Shown here one piece after another: positions 8,445-17,073 of a stretch of DNA of 64,000 nt (positions within the stretch are counted from its first letter, which is position 1; each line of letters starts with the position of its first letter). Under the pieces are notes generated by a model. The model was not told the origin of the DNA. It did no database searches and saw only the letters and a program-made list of their open reading frames with translations. The DNA comes from Roseiarcus sp963748545 (GTDB lineage Bacteria; Pseudomonadota; Alphaproteobacteria; Rhizobiales; Beijerinckiaceae), in the NCBI GenBank assembly GCA_963748545.1, contig CAVVJO010000003.1, positions 434,001 to 498,000 on the forward strand, read 5' to 3'. The position numbers and the translations under genes were made by a program.

Positions 8445-9698
8445 ATGCCCAAGGCCTTCATCGCCGGTTGCGCGGGCCTCGCCCTGAGCCCGGACGAGCG
8501 CGCGTTTCTCAGCGAGGCCGACCCGTGGGGCCTGATCCTGTTCAAGCGCAACGTCGCGGACCGCGACCAGCTCCGTGCGCTGACGCAAAGCTTCCGCGAC
8601 TGCGTGGGGAGGCCGGATGCGCCGGTGCTGATCGATCAGGAGGGCGGCCGCGTGCAGCGGATGGGGCCGCCAAACTGGCTGGCCTTCCCGGCCGCCGGGC
8701 GGATCGGCGCCGAGTTTGAGCCGGAAGACGCCGCAGCCGCGGCGCGGCTGGTTGGACACATGATCGCCCACGACTTGCATGAGGTCGGGATCACGATCGA
8801 CTGCGCCCCGGTGCTCGACGTCGCCGACGCGGGGACGCACGCCGTGATCGGCGCGCGGGCCTGGTCCGAAGACCCGAGCCGCGTCGCCGCGCTCGGCCGC
8901 GCCTTCGCGGAGGGGCTGCTCGAGGGCGGCGTCGCGCCGGTCGTCAAGCACATGCCGGGTCACGGCCGGGCGCGGGCCGACAGCCATCACGAGTTGCCGG
9001 TGGTCGAGGCCTCGCGCCAGGCGCTCGAGCGCGATTTTGCGCCGTTCCGCGCGCTTGCCGACCTGCCGATGGCGATGACCGCTCACGTGGTCTATCGCGC
9101 GCTCGACCCGGACCATCCCGCCACGTCCTCGCGTATCGTCGTCGAAGAGATCATGCGCGGCGCGATCGGCTTTGGCGGACTGATCATGAGCGACGACGTG
9201 TCGATGAACGCGCTTCAGGGCTCGTTCGAAGATCGCGCGCAAAAAATCTTCGACGCCGGCCTCGACCTCGCGCTCCATTGCAACGGCAATCTCGACGAGG
9301 CCCGCGCCGTCGCTTCGGTGACGCCTTGGCTTGCTGGGGAGAGCGCGCGCCGCGCCGAGGCCGCATTGGCCGTCATCCGGCCGCCCGAGCCCTTGGACCT
9401 CAAGGAGGCGCGCGCCGAGTTGGCCGCGATCTCGGCCGTGCTCGGGGTGGTCCGGGCGCATAGCGCGGGGCTGACGCCTCGGCGACGCGCTCGTTTGTTC
9501 GACCGACACCTCCGGTTCGTCGCCCCGCCCGTGTCGACCGCTCCTGGCGGCCGCATGCGCGAAGCCGCCGCGCCGCTTGATGGTCAGGCGTTCTCAGGTC
9601 CCCGTCCCAGCGCCTGGTCGCGTTCTTCTCGTCGCACGCTTCGCTCTTGCCGGGCGCTTTGTAAGGCGCCTTCCGCGAATAAGCGGGCGGCCGTTTGA
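8445..9698 (+). CDS. nagZ: Beta-N-acetylhexosaminidase (NagZ, GH3)
   Basis: NagZ removes N-acetylglucosamine from muropeptides in the cytoplasm during peptidoglycan recycling. The GH3 signatures are present: LIDQEGGRVQRM, KHMPGHGRARADSHHELP (with the mobile His/Asp loop) and IMSDDVSMNAL, which holds the catalytic Asp. The family normally ends near 340 residues, around ARAELAAISAVLG at about 9440. The last roughly 85 codons look unlike NagZ and overlap the 3' end of the opposing coiled-coil gene by 115 bp. A small frame error near 9400-9460 is therefore likely and the true end is uncertain. In many Rhizobiales scpA follows directly; here it is about 6 kb away. Confidence 0.88.
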   Translation: MPKAFIAGCAGLALSPDERAFLSEADPWGLILFKRNVADRDQLRALTQSFRDCVGRPDAPVLIDQEGGRVQRMGPPNWLAFPAAGRIGAEFEPEDAAAAARLVGHMIAHDLHEVGITIDCAPVLDVADAGTHAVIGARAWSEDPSRVAALGRAFAEGLLEGGVAPVVKHMPGHGRARADSHHELPVVEASRQALERDFAPFRALADLPMAMTAHVVYRALDPDHPATSSRIVVEEIMRGAIGFGGLIMSDDVSMNALQGSFEDRAQKIFDAGLDLALHCNGNLDEARAVASVTPWLAGESARRAEAALAVIRPPEPLDLKEARAELAAISAVLGVVRAHSAGLTPRRRARLFDRHLRFVAPPVSTAPGGRMREAAAPLDGQAFSGPRPSAWSRSSRRTLRSCRALCKAPSANKRAAV

Positions 9699-11029
9699 GC
9701 CTCCACCTGCTCCATCAATTCGGCGATCCTGTCTTCGAGGAGAGCGCGATCGCCCAAGGCCGCCTTATTGTGTTCCTCGAACCTCGCTTCGAGTCTCGCG
9801 ATCTTCTGTTCGGCGCGGTGAAGGGCAGCTTCCTTATCGATCTGGGACTTCGCGAGCGCCATCGAGCGCTCCAATTCGGCGGCGCGCGCCGCTTCATCCT
9901 CAACATGAGCAAGATGCGCGGTTTTCAGATCGCACTCCAGGTCGGCGATCTGGGCCTCAAGCGACTTGACCGCAAGCGACTTCTCGAGGACGCGCTGTTC
10001 GAGCTCCCGGGTTGCCGCATCATGCTCGTGCATCGCTGCACGCGCCTCGGACAGCAACCGCTCGGCGGCTTCCAGCCGCGTTGTCGCGGTGGCGAGCTTT
10101 TCCTCCAGCTCCGCTTCGCTGAGCTTTTGCGCCTCCACCGCGTCAAGGTGAGCCGTCTTGAGCATCGCATGCGCCGCCGTCTCCTGAGCAAGCGATCTCT
10201 CCGCTTCCTCCAATCTTCGCTCAAGGTCGTCCCGCCGGTCCTTCAGCTCAGCCACGTGTCGGCCGAGCTTCGAGCCGTTGACGACAAACTCTTCGATCCT
10301 TGTTCGCAGCGTCTCGTTCTCCTGCGTGAGCAGATTGCAATGGTCGTTCAGCTCGGCGAATTGCCGTTCGACCAATTGAAGGCGGTTCTCCTTGATTGTG
10401 AACTCGGCGCGCATCGCCGGCAGCTGCCCGCCTGCCGCTTGCAGCGCCCGCCGACTGTCCTCGAGCTCCCGTTCCCGCTGCTGGAGCTTGGCGCCCTGGT
10501 CCGCCTGCGCCGCGCGCGCCTCAGAAGCCTCGGCTTCGGCCGCGGTCAGCGCGCGCTCAAGCTCGGCAGCGCGCGCGGCGACCTCTTCCTGCGAGGCCGC
10601 CAGCGCGTCGCGATCGATCCGCAATGCGGCGCGATCCTTCTTTAGCCGCTCATGAACGGCGATCAGGGTCTCGAGCTTCCGTTCGGATTCTAAATGGGCC
10701 AGCTTCGTTCGCTCGATCTCCGACAGGGTTTCGTCGATCGTGCCGAGCGCGTCGCGAAACTGGGTTCGGATCGCCTCGATGTCGCGGAACGAGTATTCAA
10801 TCGCGTCCAACTGGGCGCGCAGCGTTTCGTTGCGCTGACCGATCGAGTTGAAGGTGCGCGCGACCTTCTCGGAGTTCGGCGTGAAGTCTTCGACCGGGGT
10901 CTGCCCGAGCGGACCCTTTGCAACCTCGTCTGTCATGCCGACGGCTTCGTTGCCGAAAGCGGGAATCATGCCGGCGTGTGGAGGCGCTTGGCCGATGCTT
11001 GCGAAAAGCTTCTCCCAAGTTGGTTTCAT
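9584..11029 (-). CDS. Long coiled-coil protein, crescentin-like (tentative)
   Basis: Apart from about 60 residues at each end, this roughly 480-residue protein is continuous heptad-type sequence rich in Ala, Glu, Arg and Leu. Examples are ELNDHCNLLTQENETLRTRI and ELKDRRDDLERRLEEAERSL. It has no membrane segment, signal peptide or ATPase motif, so it is not an SMC protein. A short non-helical head, long rod and short Arg-rich tail is the plan of intermediate-filament-like bacterial proteins such as crescentin, which curves cells. That assignment is inference from architecture. The ATG at 11029 is preferred over a GTG at 11035 because GGAG lies 8 bases before it. The gene stands between nagZ and phaC. 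Confidence 0.65.
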   Translation of the reverse strand: MKPTWEKLFASIGQAPPHAGMIPAFGNEAVGMTDEVAKGPLGQTPVEDFTPNSEKVARTFNSIGQRNETLRAQLDAIEYSFRDIEAIRTQFRDALGTIDETLSEIERTKLAHLESERKLETLIAVHERLKKDRAALRIDRDALAASQEEVAARAAELERALTAAEAEASEARAAQADQGAKLQQRERELEDSRRALQAAGGQLPAMRAEFTIKENRLQLVERQFAELNDHCNLLTQENETLRTRIEEFVVNGSKLGRHVAELKDRRDDLERRLEEAERSLAQETAAHAMLKTAHLDAVEAQKLSEAELEEKLATATTRLEAAERLLSEARAAMHEHDAATRELEQRVLEKSLAVKSLEAQIADLECDLKTAHLAHVEDEAARAAELERSMALAKSQIDKEAALHRAEQKIARLEARFEEHNKAALGDRALLEDRIAELMEQVEAQTAARLFAEGALQSARQERSVRREERDQALGRGPENA

Positions 11030-11448
11030 GCCCACAACTCCAGACTTGGCGAACGCGGAGGGCGTCCCGGAAGACTACGAGGACGAAAGAAAATGCAAAC
11101 TGAACGATTAGAGATGACTGCTGCCTAACGAAACATAAATAAAGCAAGCTAGGAGATAAATTTCCTACAGCAACAAGGTTTCGACTGTGCACATTGCTGC
11201 GATGCTTACTAAATTTACATTTGCCAACTAGCCGCAATAAGCGGACCGACCGCTAGTCTGGAGGTCATGTCCACGGGCTTAGCCCGTCGCCTCTCACATG
11301 AAGAGAGAGTGCGCGATCGGCGCGAAGGCGACGCGCCTGGCGGTGACCGCGCCGGCCTCGCCGCGGAAAGAAAAGAAAAATCGACCGTCCGCCAGCCGGC
11401 CTACCGCAATGCGGCGCTCCCCTTCCGCCGTTCCCAGTCCTCACGCCC
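11030..11448. other. Gene-free stretch with AT-rich promoter-like segment
   Basis: No convincing gene is seen. The part at 11120-11240 is clearly more AT-rich than its surroundings and lies upstream of the coiled-coil gene, so it probably holds that gene's promoter. A short palindrome ACGGGCTTAGCCCGT lies at about 11271-11285, downstream of phaC. Confidence 0.4.
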
Positions 11449-13230
11449 TCAAACGGCGCGCATACGCACATAGGACCCTGGGCCGTCCTCGATCACCTTC
11501 AGCTTGTGGTCGCCGGGGACGCGGGCCTTCACGTGGCCGCCCGCGAATTGGGTCACCCATTTGTCCCACAGCGGCCACCACGAGCCCTTTTGCGCCTCGG
11601 CGCCGGCGAACCATTCGTCGGGAGTCGGAGGGGTCTTGTCGTTGGTCCAATGGCCGTATTTGCTTCCCGGCGGACTGATCACGCCGGCCAGATGTCCCGA
11701 GGCCGCCAGCACGAAAGTGACCGGGCCCGAATAGAGCTGCGTCGCCGCGTAGGTCGACTTCCAGGGCGCGAGGTGGTCCTCTTTGCACGACAGCAGGAAC
11801 ATCGGCGTCTTGATCGTCCTGAGGTCGATCGGCGTGCCGGCGAGGGTAATGCCGCCGGGCTCCTTCAGGAGGTTCTTCTGGTACATGTTACGCATGTAAT
11901 AGGAATGCATCACCGCGGGCATGCGGGTCGCGTCGGCGTTCCAGTAAAGAAGATCGAAGGGAACCGGATCTTTGCCGAGCAGGTAGTTGTTGACGACGAA
12001 CGACCAGATGAGATCGTTTGCGCGCAGCATGTTGAACGACATCGCCATGTCGGCCGCGTCGAGGTAGCCATGCTCCTGCATCCGCTTCTCGACCGCGGAA
12101 ATCTGCTGCTCGTCGACGAACACGCCCATGTCGCCGGAATCGGTGAAATCGACCAGGGTGACGAAATTGGTGGCGCTGACGATGCGGTCGTCGCCATGCG
12201 CGGTGAGATAGGCGATGGTCGCGTTGAGCATGGTGCCGCCGAGGCAATAGCCGATCGCGTTGAATTTGTGCTCTCCGGTCGCCGCCTCGATCGCGTTGAA
12301 CGCGTCGATCAGCCCGTGGACCATGTAGTCCTCGAAGCTCGTCTGGGCGAGCCTCTCGTCCGGATTGACCCAGGAGGGCACGAACACCGTGTGCCCCTGG
12401 TCGACCGCCCATTTGATGAACGAGTTCTTCGGCTGCAGATCGAGAACGTAGAACTTGTTGATCCACGGCATGATGATGAACAGCGGCCGCTTGCGCACTT
12501 TCGGCGTTGACGGCTCATACTGGAGGAGCTGCAAGAGCTCGTTCTGGTAGACGACCTTGCATGGCGTCGCGGCGATGTTTTCGCCGAGCCGGAAGGCCTC
12601 CTTGCCCGTCATCGAGATCTGCAGCCGGCCGCCGCCTTCGTCGAGGTCGGCGAGAACGTGTTCGAGCCCCCGCAGCAGATTCTCCCCGCCGGTGTTCAGC
12701 GTCGCCGACAGCACCTCCGGATTGGTGGCGATGAAGTTCGAGGGCGACATCGCGTCGACGAACTGGCGCGTGTAGAAATCCACCTTGCGGGCGGTCGCGG
12801 GGTCGAGATCGCTGACGCCCCGGACCGTCGACAACAGCGATTTCGAAGCGACGAGGTAACTCTCGCGGATGAAGCTGAACGTCGCGTTCTCGCTCCATTC
12901 CGGGTGGCTGAACCGCTTGTCCCTCGGCGGCGGAGGGTCCTCGCTGGGAATATTGAGCATGCGCTCCGCGGCGTGGCGCCAGACGGTCATGCTGTCGTTG
13001 AAGAGATCAATCTGGGCCGCAGCGACCGCCGAAGGATTGCTCATCATCTTGGTCATCAGATCGAGAAAGGCGTCGCCGAGAACGGACGGGTCGCCCATGC
13101 CGAAATGTCCGTCGTCGGGCTGCTTGCCCAGAAACCGCAGCATCAGCTTCTGGCTCTGCTCGGCGATCGACTGGAAATGCCCCGCGAGGACGATCGGGTC
13201 CCAGGCGGCTCCTGCGTTGTCAGCGCTCAT
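11449..13230 (-). CDS. phaC: Class I polyhydroxyalkanoate synthase
   Basis: PhaC polymerises (R)-3-hydroxyacyl-CoA, usually 3-hydroxybutyryl-CoA, into storage polyester on granules. The product of about 593 residues has the normal class I length. The alpha/beta-hydrolase core shows the lipase-like box GYCLGG with the nucleophilic Cys, the Asp in CKEDHLAPW and the His in ASGHLAGV. The N-terminal region (FSHPEWSEN) and VPSWVNPDERL are typical. The start is the ATG at 13230, with AGGGAGG upstream. No phaA, phaB or phasin gene is nearby. Confidence 0.96.
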   Translation of the reverse strand: MSADNAGAAWDPIVLAGHFQSIAEQSQKLMLRFLGKQPDDGHFGMGDPSVLGDAFLDLMTKMMSNPSAVAAAQIDLFNDSMTVWRHAAERMLNIPSEDPPPPRDKRFSHPEWSENATFSFIRESYLVASKSLLSTVRGVSDLDPATARKVDFYTRQFVDAMSPSNFIATNPEVLSATLNTGGENLLRGLEHVLADLDEGGGRLQISMTGKEAFRLGENIAATPCKVVYQNELLQLLQYEPSTPKVRKRPLFIIMPWINKFYVLDLQPKNSFIKWAVDQGHTVFVPSWVNPDERLAQTSFEDYMVHGLIDAFNAIEAATGEHKFNAIGYCLGGTMLNATIAYLTAHGDDRIVSATNFVTLVDFTDSGDMGVFVDEQQISAVEKRMQEHGYLDAADMAMSFNMLRANDLIWSFVVNNYLLGKDPVPFDLLYWNADATRMPAVMHSYYMRNMYQKNLLKEPGGITLAGTPIDLRTIKTPMFLLSCKEDHLAPWKSTYAATQLYSGPVTFVLAASGHLAGVISPPGSKYGHWTNDKTPPTPDEWFAGAEAQKGSWWPLWDKWVTQFAGGHVKARVPGDHKLKVIEDGPGSYVRMRAV

Positions 13231-13627
13231 GTCGTCCTCCCTCGAGGGATCGTGGCTCGCCGCGCCGTCGCGTTGAGCCGGCCGGTCGCTGCGCCGCGCT
13301 CGGGGGAATTCGCAGGGGCCCCGCGCGCCGGCGCCGGCTTCTTGTTGTCGGTTCGCCCATAGGACCCCGAGAGCCGCGCCTGCGCAATGCGACGAAATGC
13401 GCACGCGGGCGTCAGCGTCGGCCGAGCGCTCCGCCAGACGGGCCATTCCGTCACTAAGTCTCTGATAAGATTGCAAGTCTCGCGCGACAATCGGCCAAAA
13501 CGAGGCGTAAGCCCTTGAAAATACGAGACTTCGGACAGAAATTGGCGCTCCCGGCCGCCGCATTGACGCCGGGCCCGGCGGCGGTGAAAAGGGGCGTCCT
13601 GAGCCGCGCTCCGAGGAATCCCTGGTC
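13231..13627. other. Divergent intergenic region, phaC / Tag-like gene
   Basis: This 397-bp region separates two divergent genes and should hold both promoters. The least GC-rich part is around 13450-13540. I see no small gene or clear operator. Confidence 0.35.
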
Positions 13628-14338
13628 ATGACGCCGTTCTCCGCCATCCGCGCCCGCGCCGAGGCGCGCAAGGGCGGCGCCGACAGCCTCGCCGCGCTCC
13701 TGCCTCCCAGGCCCGATCGCGAAGCGCTAAGGCGGCTCCCCGACGACCGGGCGCTCGCCGAGATGACCAAACGGGTCTTCTCCGCGGGCTTCGCCTGGAG
13801 CGTGATCGAGGCGAAATGGCCGGGCTTCGAGGAGGCCTTCCAGGGGTTCGTCCCGGCGCGGCTCGCCTTCGAGCCCGACGACGCCTGGGACGCCCTCGTC
13901 CGGGACCCGCGCATCGTCCGCAACGGGGCGAAGATCCAGTCGGTGCGCCGAAACGCCGCCTTCGTTCAGGCCATCGCCAAGGAGCACGGCGGCTTCGGGG
14001 CGTTCCTGGCCGATTGGCCGTCGTCGGACCAGATCGGCCTGCTCGACCTCCTCGCCAAGCGCGGCGACCGGCTCGGCGGCATGACGGGCCAGATGTTCCT
14101 GCGCTTCATCGGATGGGACGGGTTCACGACCTCGAAGGACGTCGTCGCGTGCCTCCGCGACGCCGGCCTGGACATCTCCGAAGAGCCAAAGGCCAGGGGC
14201 GACCTCAAGAAGATCCAGGCGCAATTCAACATCTGGGCGGAGGAGACCGGACTCCCCTACGTCCACCTCTCCCGCATCTGCTCCTATTCGATCGGGGAGA
14301 ACCTCAGCGCGACCGCGTCGACAGCCTTGGAGGGTTAA
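13628..14338 (+). CDS. Tag-like (DNA-3-methyladenine glycosylase I family) protein
   Basis: The 236-residue product resembles the Tag family across its helical core: VFSAGFAWSVIEAKWPGFEE, FQGFVPARLA, IVRNGAKIQSVRRNAAF and a C-terminal QMFLRFIGWDGF block. Tag removes 3-methyladenine from DNA. The classical zinc ligands (an N-terminal Cys, a His, and a C-terminal His-x3-Cys) are absent, and the position of the catalytic Glu in the E. coli enzyme appears to be Arg here. It may therefore be a non-catalytic or differently acting homologue. It sits just upstream of lexA in the same orientation, consistent with a link to DNA damage. Confidence 0.7.
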   Translation: MTPFSAIRARAEARKGGADSLAALLPPRPDREALRRLPDDRALAEMTKRVFSAGFAWSVIEAKWPGFEEAFQGFVPARLAFEPDDAWDALVRDPRIVRNGAKIQSVRRNAAFVQAIAKEHGGFGAFLADWPSSDQIGLLDLLAKRGDRLGGMTGQMFLRFIGWDGFTTSKDVVACLRDAGLDISEEPKARGDLKKIQAQFNIWAEETGLPYVHLSRICSYSIGENLSATASTALEG

Positions 14339-14422
14339 AGGGTCTTGCGCGCACTGGAGAGGGGGCTGTTTCGCGCTCGCCCAGGCCACGGGCCGCTCCC
14401 CAGCTTCCAGATTGCTCTTGCA

Positions 14423-14463
14423 GAACACAGCATGAACGGCTAGCTTACGTTCGTGATTTGTTT
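14423..14463. promoter_or_regulatory. Two LexA boxes in front of lexA
   Basis: GAAC-N7-GAAC at 14423-14437 is a perfect alphaproteobacterial SOS box (GTTC-N7-GTTC) read on the minus strand. A second site, GTTC-N7-GTTT at 14449-14463, is one base from consensus in the forward direction. They lie 70-110 bp before the lexA ATG, which fits autorepression by LexA. Confidence 0.7.
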
Positions 14464-14532
14464 AGGTCGCGCAGTGATTCTCTTGGGTTCCATCGTCCCA
14501 TCGAATCGCGTTTTGGCCGTGCGGGGTGTCTT

Positions 14533-15237
14533 ATGCTGACGAGAAAACAAAGCGAGTTGCTGCGCTTCATCCACGAGCGCCTGCAGGAGGACGGCGTCCC
14601 GCCCTCGTTCGACGAGATGAAAGACGCGCTCGATCTGCGCTCGAAATCGGGCATACATCGTCTGATCATGGCGCTCGAGGAACGCGGCTTCATTCGGCGT
14701 CTGGCCAACCGCGCCCGCGCCATCGAGGTGCTGCGCCTTCCGGAGTCCGCGACGGTCGCCTCTCCGCGGCCGCAGAAGTTCTCGCCCAGTGTGATCAACG
14801 GCGATCTGGGACGCGTTCGGGCGCCGTCGCCGGCGTCCGGTTCCGAAGCGCGCGCGCCGGTCATGGTGCCGTTGATGGGCCGCATCGCCGCCGGCACGCC
14901 GATTTCCGCCATCCAAACACGGACCGACACCATCGGCATGCCGCCGGACTTTCTCGGGAGCGGCGACCATTTCGCCCTTGAGGTGCGCGGCGATTCGATG
15001 ATCGAGGCCGGCATCTTCGAGAACGATCTGGTCATCATTCGCAAGCAGGACGCCGCCGAGACCGGCGATATCGTCGTGGCGCTCATCGATGACGAAGAAG
15101 CGACCCTGAAGCGGCTTCGGAAGCGCGGCGCCTCGATCGCGCTCGAAGCGGCGAACCCGGCTTATGAAACAAGGATATTTGGACCGGACCGGGTCCGCGT
15201 CCAGGGCAAGATGGTGAGCCTGTTCCGGCGTTACTGA
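14533..15237 (+). CDS. lexA: LexA repressor
   Basis: The 234-residue protein has the winged-helix DNA-binding domain typical of alphaproteobacteria (MLTRKQSELLRFIHERL, SFDEMKDALDLRSKSGIHRL). The C-terminal S24-type domain has the cleavage site Ala-Gly in GRIAAGTP, the catalytic Ser in RGDSMIEAG and the catalytic Lys in EEATLKRL. RecA filaments trigger self-cleavage and derepress SOS genes. Two SOS boxes upstream indicate autoregulation. The gene lies between the Tag-like gene and scpA. Confidence 0.95.
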   Translation: MLTRKQSELLRFIHERLQEDGVPPSFDEMKDALDLRSKSGIHRLIMALEERGFIRRLANRARAIEVLRLPESATVASPRPQKFSPSVINGDLGRVRAPSPASGSEARAPVMVPLMGRIAAGTPISAIQTRTDTIGMPPDFLGSGDHFALEVRGDSMIEAGIFENDLVIIRKQDAAETGDIVVALIDDEEATLKRLRKRGASIALEAANPAYETRIFGPDRVRVQGKMVSLFRRY

Positions 15238-15450
15238 CGGGCCGCAAAGCCGGGCGTCGTCGTGCTCTTCGCAGGGACCGGGGAAGCGCGCCGGAAACCC
15301 GCCTCCCGGCCGGGGAGCGTGCGTCCTATGAAAGCTCCGTTCGGCGGGTAGGGGTTACGCTCGGCGTGTCGCCTGTTGACGCCGCCGAGACCGCTCTTGC
15401 TGTCCCTGAGGCTCGGCGCCACACAGGATTCCGGCATTTGGAGGTGATTC

Positions 15451-16257
15451 GTGCCTGGAGAGGCGCCGTTCCGCAGCGATTTCGATTCTGAGCAGGCGAG
15501 TGACGAGTCCGCGTTCACGGTCGATCTCGACGGGTTCGAGGGCCCCCTCGATCTTCTGCTGGAGCTCGCGCGCCGGCAGAAGGTCGATCTGTCCCGCATC
15601 TCCATCCTCGCGCTCGCCGAGCAATACTTGCTGTTTGTGGAGGCCGCGCGCAAGCAAAGGCTCGAACTCGCGGCCGACTACCTGGTCATGGCGGCCTGGC
15701 TCGCCTTCTTGAAGTCGAGGCTTTTGTTGCCCGCTCCGCGGCAGGCGGCAGAGCCTGACGCCGCGGAGCTCGCCGAGGCGCTTGCCCAGCGGCTTCGCAG
15801 CCTCGAGGCGATCCGCAGGGCGGCGGGGTTGCTCTTCAATCGCACGCGTCTTGGGCGAGACGTCTTCGGTCGCGGTGAGCCGGAAGCGGTCGAGGTTCAG
15901 CGGCGTTCGCAGTGGGACGCGACTCTCTATGATCTCCTCGCGGCCTACGCGCGCCAGGCGCAGAAGCACGCGCGCGCCCGGGTACGCTTCAAAGCGCGCG
16001 AGGTGTGGTCGCTGGCCGAGGCGCGCGAGGCGCTGGCCCGCCTCGTTGGCCTCAGCCTCGATTGGACCGCTTTCGAGGACTGGCTTCTCGAGGCCTGTCT
16101 CGACCCCAAGATGCGGCGTAGCGCGCGCGCCTCGTCCTTTTCCGCTTCGCTCGAACTCGTCCGCGAGGGGAAGATCGAGCTCAGGCAGGAGAAGACCTTC
16201 GCCCCGATCTGGATCCGCGCCGCGGCGTCGACCGCTCCCGAAGGCGCGGCCGCGTGA
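15451..16257 (+). CDS. scpA: Segregation and condensation protein A (kleisin)
   Basis: ScpA is the kleisin subunit that bridges SMC heads and, with ScpB, organises and segregates the chromosome. The N-terminal motif GFEGPLDLLLELARRQKVD is diagnostic, followed by ADYLVMAAWLAFLKSRLLLP. The start is a GTG at 15451, supported by a strong GGAGGTG six bases upstream. Length (268 residues) is normal. scpB follows after 31 bp. Confidence 0.94.
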   Translation: MPGEAPFRSDFDSEQASDESAFTVDLDGFEGPLDLLLELARRQKVDLSRISILALAEQYLLFVEAARKQRLELAADYLVMAAWLAFLKSRLLLPAPRQAAEPDAAELAEALAQRLRSLEAIRRAAGLLFNRTRLGRDVFGRGEPEAVEVQRRSQWDATLYDLLAAYARQAQKHARARVRFKAREVWSLAEAREALARLVGLSLDWTAFEDWLLEACLDPKMRRSARASSFSASLELVREGKIELRQEKTFAPIWIRAAASTAPEGAAA

Positions 16258-16288
16258 CGGCGATGAACCGAACCGTGAAGGACCCGCG

Positions 16289-16999
16289 ATGGCCCGGATG
16301 ACGAGCGGAAGCAATGTTGCTCAACTGTTTGACGCGCTTACGCCGCGCGCGACGCCTGAGGACGTGCGGGTCGCCGAGGCGATGGTGTTCGCCTCCGCCG
16401 AGCCGTTGGACGATGCGGCGATCGCCGCACGGCTCTCCGACGGCGCCGACGTCGGGGCTGTCATGGAGGAGCTGCAGCGGCTCTACGCCGGCCGCGGCGT
16501 CAACCTTGTCCGCGTGGCGCGACGCTGGACGTTCCGCACGGCGGAAGATCTCTCCTGGCTTCTGGCTCGTGAAGACGATAACAAACGCAAGCTCTCCCGC
16601 GCCGCGATCGAAACGCTGGCGATCGTGGCCTATCATCAGCCCGTCACCCGCGCCGACATCGAAGAAATCCGTGGCGTGGCGGTGTCCAAGGGAGCGCTCG
16701 ACGTTCTCATGGAGGCCGGCTGGGTGAGGATGCGCGGCCGGCGGAAGGCCCCCGGACGGCCGATCACCTATGGCACGACGACCGAGTTCCTAGTTCAGTT
16801 CGGGCTCGACGCGATCAGCGATCTGCCCGGCCTCGACGAACTTCAGGCGGCGGGGCTGTTCGACGGAAAGCTGCCGCCCGGGTACGGGGTGCCTCAGCCA
16901 AGCGACGAGGCGGCGCTTCGGGCGGACGAGGACCCACTCGACGCCGCCGGCTCGCTCGAAGAGGTCTGGGGACCGGCGCCGTCGAGCGATACGCTCTGA
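16289..16999 (+). CDS. scpB: Segregation and condensation protein B
   Basis: ScpB forms winged-helix dimers that bind ScpA in the condensin complex. Typical segments are EAMVFASAEPLDDAAIA near the N-terminus and RAAIETLAIVAYHQPVTRAD with IRGVAVSKGALDVLMEAGW in the second winged helix. Translation probably starts at 16289 with AAGGA upstream; an ATG at 16298 is an alternative. The acidic C-terminal tail is variable in the family. In many Rhizobiales tatA follows; here eipB does. Confidence 0.92.
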   Translation: MARMTSGSNVAQLFDALTPRATPEDVRVAEAMVFASAEPLDDAAIAARLSDGADVGAVMEELQRLYAGRGVNLVRVARRWTFRTAEDLSWLLAREDDNKRKLSRAAIETLAIVAYHQPVTRADIEEIRGVAVSKGALDVLMEAGWVRMRGRRKAPGRPITYGTTTEFLVQFGLDAISDLPGLDELQAAGLFDGKLPPGYGVPQPSDEAALRADEDPLDAAGSLEEVWGPAPSSDTL

Positions 17000-17073
17000 C
17001 AAGGAGCGTTGGCGCCGTCACGAAAGCGCCGGAAATACGAGGGAATTTGCGGCGAAGGTTCTCTGGAGAAATT

